From Ryuthela nishihirai (lineage: Eukaryota > Arthropoda > Arachnida > Araneae > Heptathelidae), in assembly GCA_038380435.1 (NCBI GenBank), contig JAWZYU010000001.1:10830001-10894000 (forward strand): a stretch of 64,000 bases of DNA, in the 5' to 3' direction. The stretch's first letter is position 1. Each line of letters starts with the position of its first letter. The notes under the pieces are model-generated. The model worked only from the letters and a program-made list of their open reading frames with translations. It was not told the DNA's origin and made no database searches. The position numbers and the translations under genes were made by a program. Shown here one piece after another: positions 1-11,435 of this stretch.

Positions 1-712
1 GTCCTCACATTCCAACTACCTATGGAGAGAAAATGGTTAGTGGGATGTTTAAAGAAACTATGTTTATTGAGAGAGGGAATGCGGACAATATCAAACAGCC
101 CCCTAATTGCAGACATGGGGCAAAGACCCGTTCCCCCACTACTAAAGGCTGAAGCCATCTACACTGGAAGACTTCCTCCAATGTAGAATTTGAAGATGCC
201 AATAGAAGCAAAGAGTTCAGGTGCCTGCGATGACCTCTGCTCAGGATTATCCACCAGCTGATAAACATATCCTGTGAATCTATTTACTTGGGGCTGTCAA
301 CCCACAAACAAACAGAAAACACAGCGGAAGATTTTCCCTCCACAGAAGCCCACCAGTGCAGCAAAATCAGGATCCATAATCAAGCTCAGAGCCATATATC
401 TGTCCAGTCCAGTAGGTTTATATGGTCAGTACCAGGACCCTGTGTGGTTGACCACTCCTCAGCAGGGTAGAAAAAAAAAGAAAAAGTAGCCATAGTTGTC
501 CAGATCAGTAGGCCACACTAATCTGGCAGCCCTCCCCTTCCGTTCACTTCCACAAGAGAGTATCTCTTTTGAAAGTTACTAACGGTTCGCACCACGAGGA
601 GGCGGGGTCGGACATTAGGTGCTAGGCCTGGCTGGTTCTATGCATCATCACTGGGGATTGGTGCATAGCTCTCCTTCCAGTGACTACCTACTACCATTTA
701 CAGACATATATA
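1..712. repeat. Dispersed repeat A, copy 1 (cut by window edge)
   Basis: This stretch matches 10115-10760 in the same orientation over most of its length, with indels and substitutions. Shared blocks include the opening tccaactacctat, the middle ggaagacttcctccaatgta and the closing tctccttccagtgactac. I see no coding capacity, no TIR and no SINE promoter boxes. It could be an LTR, a retroelement 3' end or a non-autonomous element. The class is unresolved. Confidence 0.75.
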
Positions 713-1610
713 CATATAGCAATTTGCAAAACAGTCAAAAGCTATCCAGGCTAAAAGGCACTGTTCACATTAACCTTAAAATATGCAAATCACCATTGCA
801 ATTTACCACCTAAGAATGTGGCAACTACATTGATAGCAATCACGAGTTGATAAATATTGAAATATATATATGCACAAGACATAAATGAAAAGCAAAATGT
901 AAAAAGATCTAAAAACTACCAAAAATTAAAAAAATGTTATTTAGGTGATACTGTATGCTAAACAACATTAATTCAGTTTAACTTTTTGGTAGTTTTTCTT
1001 GATTTCTTCTTCTAGATGTGACATTTGCTTTACCATATAAAATAAGTTTCGCATTGTAATCTAACATGTTATCCCACATTTCAATGGCATGAAGGCTACA
1101 AGTAAGCCACTTATGATTTACACATTTCAGCTGGATATTAACTTTTTTTATACTCTGTTCCTGGCAAATCACAAGAAAAGAAGCACGAAACTATCACCAA
1201 GTTCACAAATGGTTGTGATCAGCGAGTTTGAGGGAGATGCCATTCTTGTAACATCGTACTCTTTGAAAAATAGAGTCTCAGGGTGCTTTCAGATGAAAAA
1301 CTTTTGACTATCGCAAACCATGCATTTGAATTGTCTAGCTACAAAACCAGCTACATATGCTGCAGAGTTCCGTTGTAGGGCATCAGAGGAACTGATTAGA
1401 ACAATTAATAAATAGCAAGAAATTATTGAATCAAAATCCTTCCATTAGGTCCTTAAAGGAACACTATACTTAAAATGACAAAATTTTGATTTTTCAGATT
1501 ATTATCATTTATAAAATTCAGAACTCTAATTTATACATGTTGCTGTTTCTGTTAAATATGAATATATGTAATCCGCCATATATATATAAACAAAATCCTC
1601 TCTTGATTTA
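713..1610. other. Unassigned AT-rich DNA
   Basis: Only short ORFs occur here (under about 75 codons) and none shows a motif I recognise. There are short TA runs near 1580 but no clear repeat structure. Confidence 0.5.
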
Positions 1611-3090
1611 TATACAGGGTTCAAAGAAAAAGTAAAACACCCCAGTAACTTTTTTAGCATAGGGTCTTAGAAGTGTAAATGTTAGGTCTACGTATACGAA
1701 AGTGACCATGCCACATTGAATGGCAGTGATGCCCCTTTGTGGGAAATTTAGGAAGTTAACAAACCTAACATGGCATCAGTGAGAGATAGAGAAAAAAATT
1801 TAAATTGCAAAGTTGTAGAGAATCTAATTAGAAGGAAACAATATATGTATGAAATGATTGGATGGAAGGCTATAAACACCCATCATTCAAAATCGGACTC
1901 ACAGTGCTTAGCCACCACAAAATGTGACAACCCACAGATGTAGGAAACATGATACATAAAATAGAGAGAGGGAGAATAGGGACAAAACCATTTATTTAAC
2001 AGATTAATAATTACAGGATGATTGAATTTAAATTCACGGATGGTATAAACAAAACTCGCATGCGAGTCTAACATAGAGCCTGTTTGATATGCCCACCATT
2101 ATGTACAATGCACATCTGAATGAGAGAAAGAATAACGCATTTTACAGTAACCAGCATAGTACATCTCTATCATAACATCAATAATCCGATGTTGTAGGAC
2201 ACTCCACAATACCACCATACCTGATGATCTGGTGTCTGAACATGTCGGACAGGAAAGAGCATACTTTTGGTGGGTGATGCGACAGTGCACCATAATATTG
2301 ACCCCACATGCATTGTCCATCCCTGAGGGGAAGGTCATCCAATCAGTCAAGTATTGTGTCCCATACCAGTTGAAGGTACCTCCAACTTGTTAATGTTCCT
2401 TCGTGGAATACAATTCCAACAAGTGTGTTGCAAATACTGCCCAGAGAGTTGACCAGTGTACTTTATGCCAACCACTTGTCCAAGAGATAGGTAATTAAAA
2501 GCTTGAATAATGAATGTTCTGCCAGTTAACAATTCCAGCTCATGTGAATTGCACATCATCTGCCCAAAGGATCTCGAACAAAAATGATGGGGTTGTACTC
2601 TAAGGTATTTAGTACGAAATTGCAGAAATCTAAACATCTTTGATATCATGCACTAGTATGGGATGGCACTTGGGTGCACCATGCTCCTAATAGGATGCTA
2701 CAGCTATTAAGCTGCAGACCCCACTGAGTGCTGTGGTACTGATGTACGAGTATGAGCAGCATTGCTCAGTATTTTGTGGTGGCCAAGTGTCAAGCATCCA
2801 ATTTTGAATGATCGCTGTTTATAGCCTTTCATTCACTCATTTCGTGTGTACCATGTGTCTTTCCTACCAATTAGAAGATGCTCTACAACTTTGTAATTTA
2901 ATTTTTTTTCTCTCTCATTGTTGCCGAGTTAGTTTGTTAACTTCCCAAATTTATCGCTGTGGGTGATAAGTTGCTGTAATTTTGTTGGTCATGATTACAT
3001 TCCTCTATGTAGATTTAACATTTGCACCCCTAAGGCCCTACCTTAAAAAGTTATTTGGGTGTTTTAGGACTTTCCTTTGAACCCCGTATA
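1611..3090 (-). mobile_element. Mariner-like DNA transposon with ~300-bp TIRs
   Basis: The ends read tatacagggttc on the left and gaaccccgtata on the right. The inverted similarity continues inward for roughly 300 bp on each side, about 1613-1910 against about 2795-3088. The similarity is imperfect but collinear, and both arms include gttaacaaac-type and aggctataaac blocks. A TA lies at each end, as expected for the Tc1/mariner superfamily. The interior carries a decayed minus-strand transposase. TIRs this long are unusual for mariners, so this may be a long-TIR subfamily. Confidence 0.75.
2099..2660 (-). pseudogene. Decayed mariner-like transposase
   Basis: Minus-strand conceptual frames at about 2347-2649 and 2099-2350 carry weak mariner-like DDE patterns, including an EGTLTSWRYLQ-like block followed by a block where an LPLAxRQRMW-type segment is expected. 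At least one frame change and several stops interrupt it, so it cannot encode a working enzyme. It lies between the two long inverted arms. The family call rests on remembered consensus patterns, and the catalytic Asp residues are not confidently placed. Confidence 0.5.
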
Positions 3091-3288
3091 ATAATCCAAA
3101 TGGTATTCTATCAAAGGCTTATGAAACATTAACAACATATAATTCGATATAATTGGATCTTAAAATGTAAAATTTGAAATTGTGATGTGGAATTATATTT
3201 CTTAAATTACTAGATCATTAATGGTTGAATATTAAAGAAAATCCATGATGATGAAATGATGTTCAGTTTATTTATTCTCTGAATTCTT

Positions 3289-4420
3289 TATATACAACGA
3301 AGAGCCAAAACATTTTTAACACTTGCCTAATACGATGTTGGTTTTCCATGTGCCAAAACAGCTCTTACCCAGCAAGGTATGGACACTATAAGATTTCTAA
3401 AGGTGTCTTGTGGTATCTGGTACCAACACGTTAACAGCAGATCCTTTAACTCTTGTAAGTTATGTGGTTCAGCTGCTGCAGATCGAATATGCTGTTCCAC
3501 ACAAACCACAGATGCTCAATTGGATTGATGTCTGGGGAATTTGGAGGCCAAGTCAATATTGGAAGTATTCATGTTTGGCAAACCATTCTCAAGCAAACCG
3601 GGCAGTACGGCATGGTGCAGTATCATGCTGAAAGGCACTACTAGAGGGATATACTTACCATTGCCATGAAAGGATATACCTGGTCTGCAATGATGTTTAG
3701 GTAGCATACACTTCCTCCACCGGCTTGTTTTCGCCCCATGGTGCATCCTGGTGCCAACACTTCCCCAGGTAAATGATGCACACGTACCCAGCTGTTCACA
3801 TGGTGTAACATAAAAAGATTCATTGGACCAGATGACGTTCCAATCATTTAAGGTCCAGTTTTGATGCTTGCGTGCCCCATTGTAGGCACTTTCGATGGTG
3901 AATCGAGGTTAGCATGGGCACTCGGAGTATCCTGCAGCTATGCAGCCCCATTTTCAGCAGGGTTCGATGTACTGTTTGTTGTGACACATTACTCCCATCA
4001 CCAGCATTCAAATTACTGGCGAGTTGTGCCACAGTATCTCTTCTGTTCGCTCATACCATATGGGATAACCTTCCCTCACCTCTAGCATCGATTACCATAC
4101 CTTGGTGGCCCATACCTCAGCGGTGGTTCATGGTTTTCACCCTCCTTGGACCACTTTTTGACGGTGCTAACCATGTGCACCCCACAAGCCTTGCCTCTCA
4201 GAAATGCTCTGACCCAGTCTTCTGGCCATACAATTTGGCCTTTGTCATACTCACTTAGTCCGCTACCTTTCCCATCTGAAGAACAAGAATAACACTAACA
4301 GAGCTCAGTATCAGGTGTTATTTATACCATTTCATGATCTTCACACATTCTGTCGTTTACCTGTAGTTTCGGTTTGCATAAAGATGCGCTGGTCATAATG
4401 TTTTGGGCTCTTCAGTATAC
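3289..4420 (-). mobile_element. Tc1-like element, subfamily A copy 1 (dead)
   Basis: The ends form an inverted repeat around cgaagagccaaaacat on the left and atgttttgggctcttc on the right, each next to TATAC. Inside, the minus strand shows Tc1 transposase pieces in several frames. An N-terminal helix-turn-helix with NVSQQTVHRTLLKMGL lies near 3980. A C-terminal block ending in a Tc1-type tail lies near 3330-3500. Frameshifts separate them. The copy at 28954-30036 has the same TIR and clearly belongs to the same subfamily. Confidence 0.8.
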
Positions 4421-4983
4421 ATTGGTTCCACTAGTTTGCATTGTCTAAACAGCTATTACAGAAATCTGAAAAATAAAAAATTTATGTGTAAGAGAAATTG
4501 GTGTTATTCAAATGTATACTAAAAAACAAAAAGCTCAGTTTCCGTAATTGAGAATAACATTTTCACGAAATTTTTGATATATGCTTGCATCAAGGACCTA
4601 CAAAGGTAGTTTTGTTCCCCTCCTGAAATTCCATCATGTGATATGAAACCTCGTACTTGTATGCCTGCTTTGAAATCCAAAACAGATGTCTGTGTAAAGT
4701 TTCAGCATCATGACTAACGCAAATAATAGATTTAAAAAAAATTAACAACTATAAAATTTTATTCCATATAGAATATCATTTTGAACCTTTCCTGTCCAGT
4801 GGAGAATTGAGAAACCCTACTCAAGTCTTATTCTCTGAATCCATTATGAAACTAAATCCTTGCAGTGTGCTTGGCCGGAATATTACTGTTTTAAAGAATC
4901 TCAATGTGTATAAAAGAAAATTGAAATTTTATTTCCCAATCTCGTACAAAATCAGTTTCTTAAGCACTTGTATAATTTTTCAG
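4421..4983. other. Unassigned AT-rich DNA
   Basis: I see no recognisable element. The end of the stretch has a pyrimidine-rich tract running into TTTCAG at 4978-4983, treated as a candidate splice acceptor in the next entry. Confidence 0.4.
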
Positions 4984-5064
4984 GCTATTTCTCCTGCTCA
5001 ACAAAAGGAATTGGCAAGTCAAAGGAAGAAATCTCCGCCTTGTAAAGGTGGAATGGGACTATAA
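4984..5064 (+). CDS. Candidate terminal exon of an unknown host gene
   Basis: After a good polypyrimidine-AG acceptor, a 26-codon frame runs from AISPAQQKELASQRKK to a stop at 5064. It is rich in Lys, Gln and Ser and does not look like transposon protein. Downstream to about 5390 is AT-rich DNA that could be a 3' UTR. I do not recognise the protein and find no upstream exon in the window. A chance frame is quite possible. Confidence 0.2.
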   Translation, partial: AISPAQQKELASQRKKSPPCKGGMGL

Positions 5065-5390
5065 AATCCCAATTTTTTGTAGTGTACAGATATTCTTCAT
5101 CATGGAATGCTACTTATGTTTGTTTGAAGATAATTTTGTGTAGAAAGTATCTTTTTTATGTTAAATTAGCTAATTCATAAGTAATTCGTGTCTAAATGAG
5201 TGCTAATTTGAAATGTGTACGTATGTATTAAAAATTTTGAATACTGATGAATCCATTAACCATTGAATTGTGTTGAATTTTGTACTTCTTCGCTACATTG
5301 CATAAAATGTCAGCATCGTAAGTACTTACATAAAACGAACAAATATGTTTATAGGTGCAAATTTTCAAGTTAAATTATAATTTTATGGAG
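5065..5390. other. AT-rich DNA, possible 3' UTR of the preceding candidate exon
   Basis: No motif, repeat or ORF stands out. It would be the trailing untranslated sequence if the exon at 4984 is real. Confidence 0.3.
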
Positions 5391-5600
5391 ATCCCGTGGC
5401 CGAGTGGTTAGCACGCTTGGCTACTGATCTACGGAACCTGGGTTCGAGCCCAGGGTAAGGCATGGATGTTCGTGTTGTTTTCTGCTGAGGCCCTGCCATC
5501 CTCTCAGATCTACTGTGGCATATAAACTGACAGGCTCCTGTCAGACCTCTGCGGCAAGCAGCTGCTTGAGGGGGTATTTTATTTATTATTTATCATCCTC
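5391..5600 (+). mobile_element. tRNA-derived SINE, family 1 (full copy)
   Basis: The 5' part is tRNA-like, with an A-box-like TGGCCGAGTGG and a B-box-like GGTTCGAGCCC, the internal RNA polymerase III promoter. A body follows containing gacaggctcctgtcagacc (a self-complementary core) and gcaagcagctgcttgag. The 3' tail is TTTATT-rich. The same architecture recurs at 9506, 19318, 22984, 42402, 48488 and, as tails only, at 27740 and 55288. It is mobilised in trans by a LINE, perhaps through the tail. Confidence 0.85.
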
Positions 5601-5978
5601 AACCAGCCATGGGCTAAGCAACCAGATTTTGCAATATCCTAGGTCACTTTATTTCTGAGGCCTTTATTAGGCACTCGATTCACTAATGTAGGGGTTCTCA
5701 ACGTGGGGTACGCGGTTAAATTTTTTTGGGTACGCCGTGAGAGCTCAAAAAGTCGGTAGATGTTTTATTCCCATTGTTATATATAACTATAGTTTTATCT
5801 ATCAATACAAGGAGTACGCCAGTTACATTCACATTTCCAGGGGGTGAAGCATAAAAGGTTGAACTACTACGCAAATCTATAATTATGCATATGGGCAACA
5901 TGGCCAAACCAATGGAGTCCCTCTGCACAATAAGCTGCTTAAAGGAGGTTGCCAACTCCTTTGGCTAACCTCATCATC
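5601..5978. other. Unassigned, with a hAT-type terminus-like stretch
   Basis: Near 5690-5745 the sequence ggggttctcaacgtggggta resembles the conserved terminus of hAT-derived MITEs. No matching right end is visible. The rest is unassigned. Confidence 0.35.
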
Positions 5979-5990
5979 ACTTAGAAAGTT

Positions 5991-6349
5991 GGGGCGGGGG
6001 TGGCTCAGTCGGTAGCGCGCCAGGCTCGTAATCTGTAGTCCCAGCTGGGTCAGCGTTGAGATTTATCTCCGCAAAATTCTCCGCCCTGCCCACGGTCAGT
6101 AGGGGACACCGATGGGCTTGGAAAGGCCGCCGTCCGTCGGATGGGACGTTAAGCCGTGGCCCCGTGTGCGGGAGAGTCTTGCCCTGTGCACGTTAAAGAA
6201 CATGCTGGATGGTCTTGACGGGAGGCTACCATCTGTCTCCCAACAGTGGTTCCCCTCCCCCAACCTTCTCTGAGCCTTCGGGATCCATGTGACCTGGCCA
6301 TTTAGCCAATGGTGTGCAAAAAAGTGCCGCTCGGAGGTAAAACAACCCA
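5991..6349 (+). mobile_element. tRNA-derived SINE, family 2 (full copy with TSD)
   Basis: The head is tRNA-like (tggctcagtcggtagcgcgc, then ctcgtaatctg), resembling tRNA-Met with CAT changed to CGT, or a Thr-CGT tRNA. In this copy the B box is damaged. The body carries gatgggacgttaagccgtgg and a downstream cacgttaaagaaca block. The tail is aaaacaaccca. It is flanked by acttagaaagtt at 5979-5990 and again at 6350-6361, a 12-bp target-site duplication typical of LINE-mobilised SINEs. Confidence 0.9.
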
Positions 6350-6361
6350 ACTTAGAAAGTT

Positions 6362-6739
6362 GAACCACCCACTGCCCAAGATACTGCGTAAGCATCTGGA
6401 ATCAGAAGCATCAAGTTTTATGTTTGCAAAGCCTCCAAGTTTCACTACCATAACTAACGCTAGAAAGAACCAAACTATTATACAGCTTAATTTTAGTCTT
6501 TACGTGTATACGCATATATCTCCACACATTCCATAAATTCTTAAAAAATCCTGGCAGCAATCCCTATTCGTTTGTTAATCTCAAGCCGCACATCACCACT
6601 GTCTGTTTAATCACCTTGGGAGCCATGTAACAAACACGCTCAAATGTGCAACTATTCAGGTTAATTGAACTATAACCTGACTTATTTTCATTAGTTCAGT
6701 TCTTTTTTTCTGTTTATCACCAAATCTCTACTACCTATC
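6362..6739. other. Unassigned; may be the 3' flank of the RTE-like element
   Basis: No independent feature is visible. It lies immediately 3' (on the minus strand) of reverse transcriptase motif C and may include the remainder of that ORF or its 3' UTR in decayed form. Confidence 0.3.
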
Positions 6740-8190
6740 TCATCAACAGCTCGAATGAAAGAGTTCATCTCGTCAACATTATTTGCCAAAAGGGCTAAAG
6801 CATCAGCATAATCTAAATCAGGAATTTTCGTATCTCCAGATCATTTAAGGCCAAAATCTTTCCCTTGCAGTGAATTTCACATAACATAACTAAAGAGAAA
6901 AGGAGACGAAATGCACCCTTGACGAAACCTGAAGCAATACTAAACCAATTGCTACAAGCCTTACCAACTCGCACACGACTCGGTTAATACAATGAAAACT
7001 CTTTATAATACTAATTTGTCTAGTATGCAGTGCGATCAACCACAAATTATGACGATGAACAGAATCCAAAGCCTTTTTGAAATCAATAAAGCTAGTAACC
7101 AAAGGTTTCTGGAGCTCTAAACCTTTCTCAAGAATCTGCCTGAGTAAAAATATCTGATCTACACATTTACTACTTCTGAATCCACATTGCTCATCACGCA
7201 TTTGCCCGTCAACCAGATTCTTAATTCCATTGAGTACAATCGAGCAAGAACTTTACATTGAACAGATAGTAGATTGATTCCCCTATAGTTATCACAAAAA
7301 CGGCGATTGCCTTTTCTAATATAGCGATAATATTGACTCTGGTAAAATCCTTAGCAATGATGCCTTTATCATAAAAGGAATTCAATATTCAAAATTTTAG
7401 TCAGCCATGTGGTAGCCGAAATACCAGCTCTAAAGCATTTCAATAGTAATTTCATCTACCCCTGGGGATTTATGTAGTTAAAATTTAGAACTAGCCAAAA
7501 TAACATCGCACGGTAATATAGGGTCAACATTAAATGCCAGTAATGGAGCTGTCGTCATTACAAACAATGGGAGTAGAACCACATCGTTTAGAACACTGAA
7601 ATGCTCAGCCCATCTAGCCATGACAGAATCCTTGTTTATCCTTCAATCCCTATGTACCTGTCCATTTTCTACGACAAAATAACTATCTGGTACTAACAGC
7701 TTCCTTGGGTTTGTCAACAAAACCATCAAACCAAAGATTCTTTTCGGCTGCTAACTGATCCTTTACACGTTTATTAAGCTCTGTAATGCTTTTATTAGGA
7801 GTGTAGGGTATTGATTCAGGACATTCCTGAGTTCTTACTTTGAGAAGTAAGTTCAAGTGCCTTATCACTCGAATAATTCTGTCTCCTCTGCTCCTTTTTC
7901 CCTGAAAGGGTACTGTTAGTTTCAAAAACCTGTTTGAAACGATTCCGTTCTTCAACTTCAGTAGTAAGCAAATCATGACTGTCATAATGACTAAGTAACC
8001 TATCATAGTAAGCTTTAGCTATAACTGGGTCAGAGCTTCTGAATTAAAGGTAAATTTTTTAACCTTCTTGAACAGTTCTTAAGTTGCAAGACACTTTTAA
8101 CAAAGAAATTATCAGATCTAATTTTAGTTCCCCTATATGACCTGGTATTTCTAACAGAACTAGCCCATTTGCTGCTAATACACAAGTCAA
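6740..8190 (-). pseudogene. RTE-like non-LTR retrotransposon, reverse transcriptase part (broken)
   Basis: Minus-strand fragments of ORF2 of an APE-type non-LTR element. The frame at 6890-7201 has EQCGFRSSKCVDQIFLLRQ and then SFIDFKKALDSVHR, matching RT motifs in RTE-type elements. Further on, the catalytic YADD motif is present as YADA (codons at 6799-6810), so one metal-binding Asp is lost. Upstream linker sequence lies at 7683-8190. Stops and frameshifts are numerous. The endonuclease half is displaced to 9715-10020 by later insertions. The clade assignment (RTE) is tentative. Confidence 0.8.
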
Positions 8191-8196
8191 GAGTCA

Positions 8197-9428
8197 TGGG
8201 ATGCGTGCCTAATAACGGGTTGATCCTCCCTGAGCCCTCAACAGTGCAGCCACACGTCGAGGCATGGAGTCAACGAATTGCCGGTTCCGTTCTGCAGGGA
8301 TGGAAGCCCACACATCCTGTAGTGTAGACCATAATTATGTTGCATTGGATGGTGCTGGATTCGTGAATCATAAGCTTGTTTCTGCTGTGTCCCACAGATG
8401 CTCCAAGCGGTTCATATCGGGGTACCGTAGGGGCAAATTAATGGTGGTAAAATCCGTGGAGTGTTGCTCGATCATCCACCTAGCAGCCAAAGACGTGATA
8501 TGTTGCATTATTTTCTTGGAATAACCTTTCACCATCCCCTGATGGTGTAGGGGTATTCCTCTATGATGCTTAAGTCATGAAGGGTGCAAGTGATCTGCGA
8601 GAATGTCCACGTTTTACGTACTGTCAGCGACTGCCCCAAACGGACGAGAGAGCCCAGTGTAGAGCACGTGAACATTCCCCACACCATTACAGAGCCACCC
8701 ATAGCCTGACCATTACCTTGCAGACAGGAAGAGTCCATGTCTTCACTTGATCCACCCCGCACTCTAATATGCCCCTCAGCGTGAAACAACTGGAATCATA
8801 TTCGTTGGACTACCGATATGGCTACCCGATGTGGTGTGTATTAGTGGCAACCCAACTGCCCAATTTTGATGTCTTCAGGCCCATTCCAGTTGAGTTCTGT
8901 GACCATGTGTAAGCAATTGGACACAAGTGGGTCTTAGGTTACCATATCCGGTGAAGTGCAGATGGCGACAGACATCCTTTCAGAAATGTTTTGTGTTTGG
9001 CCCGCATTCAAATTGGCAATGAATTCATGCACTGTAGCCCATCTGTTTGTTGTTACCATTCATAACAGCCAATGCGAGTTCCATTCGTCAATCGCACATG
9101 GCCGTCCCGTTCGCTGGTTTACGTGTGTGGAAATGCCATCAATAGAATGATGATGATACACTCTTGACATTGTAAACCTAGGAAAGCCAAATTCCTGCAC
9201 GATCTCTCATATTTTATGTCTCTAATCCTTTTGGGACCGACGATCAAGCCATGTTCGAAGTCGGACAACTCATGACGTGCAGCCATGCTGAATTAACAAC
9301 TACGAAATGAATGTTGGGTTTGTAGGCTACTGCAGCGCCATTCTGTTGTTGACATCCAACGCATCGGTTACAAGTACAGCGTGTTAGTTCTACTTTAACT
9401 GCTATTCCCATGACTTTTGGCCTCAGTG
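8197..9428 (-). mobile_element. Tc1-like element inserted in the RTE-like ORF (dead)
   Basis: The minus frame at 8529-8789 has GGSVMVWGMFT and TxSTLGSLVRL, the Tc1 transposase block around the second catalytic Asp. The region at 8200-8520 encodes, in broken frames, the C-terminal part. Sequence to the right up to cagtgtata at about 9428 covers the N-terminal half. The outer ends are not sharply defined, and the exact boundaries are estimates. It separates the two halves of the RTE-like ORF. Confidence 0.65.
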
Positions 9429-9505
9429 TATATAATCAGTCGTATTCTTATGCAGTCCATCTGGTGAAACACTTTACATGTGTACTTATGTATGATGTGT
9501 TTGTA

Positions 9506-9655
9506 ATACCCCCTCAAGCAGCTGCTTGCCACAGAGGTCTGACAGGAGCCTGTCAGTTTATATGCCGCAGTAGAAGGTCTGAGAGGTCAACCATGCCTTA
9601 CCCGGGACTCGAATCCAGGTCCCTTAGATCAGTAGCCAAGCGCGCTATGTGTTAG
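9506..9655 (-). mobile_element. SINE family 1, partial copy
   Basis: Reverse-orientation copy running from the ccccctcaagcagctgcttg tail core through the gacaggagcctgtc element to the tRNA-like head. A B-box complement (ggactcgaatcc) is present. It stops after gcgcgcta, so the 5'-most tRNA part is lost. Confidence 0.8.
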
Positions 9656-9714
9656 TTATTCTCAAACTATTAAGTTTACTTACCTGTAAGAGACGTTGAC
9701 CATTGCAGCTACAA

Positions 9715-10020
9715 ATACCAAAAGGACCTAAACCCTAGAACAAGGGTGATATCTTCTTTCTTGACAAATTCAAAATATCCTGAAGTTATCTGTAAAACCT
9801 ATCCTTTTCATCCTCATCGGAATCCTCAGTATAGGCATACAGCACATAACATTCAAATCTTTAATGCCGGTCTGAAATTTTACTGTAAGAAACCTTTCAT
9901 TAATGCACTCTATCGTAGAAGAGCATCACTAGTGTATTTGTTGAGAAGCAAATCTACGTCTTGGAGATGCTTTTTGTCTTCCCTCCCTGAAAAAAAAAAT
10001 TTAGGATTATTTTCAAGAAT
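9715..10020 (-). pseudogene. RTE-like retrotransposon, endonuclease fragment
   Basis: On the minus strand a decayed APE-endonuclease segment is readable. A CYAxTEDSDEDEKDRFY-like stretch lies near 9800-9845 and a DITLVLG-like block near 9735-9755, the context of a catalytic DFN motif. Frames are broken. It lies in the right order and orientation to be the 5' half of the element whose RT is at 6740-8190. The intervening Tc1 and SINE are later insertions. Confidence 0.6.
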
Positions 10021-10114
10021 CTGACCTTTATCTGGTCTCTTGCAAGCCGAGAATATCTAAATTATAATGGTGGAATTCTTGTGTAAGGACATCAAGAGAA
10101 TAATATCTGCAGAG

Positions 10115-10760
10115 TCCTTACGTTCCAACTACCTATATGGAGAAAATAGTTAATGGGACGTTTAAAGAAACTTTATTGTGAGAGGGAATGCTGAAAACAT
10201 TAAACAGCCCCCTAATCGCAGGCATGGGACAAAAAACCGGTTCTCCCACTACTAAAGGCTATAGCTGTTTATATTGGAAGACTTCCTCCAATGTAGGATT
10301 TGTGTAGGATTTCACGATGCCCATAGATGCTAGAGTTCAGGTATTTGCGATTGCCTCTGCTCAGGATTATCCACCAGCTGATAAAACATATCCTGTGAAT
10401 CTATTCATCCTGGGCTGTCAAACTACCAGTGAAGCAAATTCAGGGTCCATAATCCAGCTCAGAGATTTATTCTATTCCAGCTGGTGTATATGGTCAGGAC
10501 CCTTTGTGGTTGACCACTACTCAACAGGGTAGAAAAGTAGCCATAGTTGTCCAGGTCAGTAGGCCACATCTGTCAGCTCTCCCCTTCTATTCACTTCCTG
10601 AAGAGAGTATCTCTTTTGAAAGGTATTAATGGTCTGCACCACGAGAAATGTGTGGTCGGAAATTAGGTGATGGGTCGGCCTGTTCTATGCATCACAGGGA
10701 TTGGTGCATAGCTCTCCTTCCAGTGACTACGTAGCTACCATTTACAGACCATAGAGATTA
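10115..10760. repeat. Dispersed repeat A, copy 2
   Basis: Collinear with 1-712 in the same orientation, with a few deletions, for example the loss of the aacaaacagaaaacacagcg block seen near 308. The match ends around ccatttacagacc. Two direct copies about 10 kb apart could be unrelated insertions of one family. They do not flank gag/pol sequence, so I do not call them the LTRs of one element. Confidence 0.75.
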
Positions 10761-11435
10761 AAGCAGTAAAAATATGGATCATACACGGTTTTCCGAAATT
10801 TAGAATGACCATATTAAATATAATAGTTTTTATTTACTTCTTTTCACAAAGAACAGTATAAAAGTTGAATATCGTATGTGTGTGGGCTAGAAGATAATAC
10901 TGTACAAATTATCGGTTTTTACTGTACAATTTAGGTAGTATGATGAAGAGTGTAGCTCATGTGCATATCTTATTCAGCTAAAGTCAAGTTTATATTCAAC
11001 TTCATGTCAAGCAATTTTTTCAGCACTTTAGCAAGACTCTGTGGTATTGAATTTTTGATATCTTTTCTGAATTCCTGCAAATTTCACACTCTCGTGGTAT
11101 ACAATTTTCTTCACAAATCTCCTGGAAAAAAGTGGTGGCCAGGCAAGAGGGCCTTGTGTTCTAACAAGAAATAATTCGATTCCAGAATGCTTTTTATAGT
11201 GGTAATGTGAGGAAGTACCATCTAGTTGAAACGTTGATTCTTGGGGAGTTTATTAAAAAAATTCTGCAAGCAAAAATTTTAATTATGTCTAGGTAAACAT
11301 TTCGGTCATTGTCATTACAGTGCAGAAGAGACCAATAAGACGAATTTTCATAAACCCACAACAAACATTCACTAAATCAACGTTTAGAAAGTGCCCATAT
11401 AGCTACCAAATGTAAACTGAATGGACAAATTATTA
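10761..11435. other. Unassigned AT-rich DNA
   Basis: Only short frames without motifs. The longest (10959-11174, plus) looks like a chance ORF. Confidence 0.4.

Noticed and set aside
5391..5470. Functional tRNA gene on the plus strand
   Set aside because: A and B boxes are present, but stems do not pair into a full cloverleaf and the same sequence with the same body recurs many times: a SINE head.
1..10760. Repeat A pair as LTRs of a 10-kb retrotransposon
   Set aside because: No gag, pol or primer-binding site lies between them. The interior is mariner, Tc1, RTE-like and SINE sequence.
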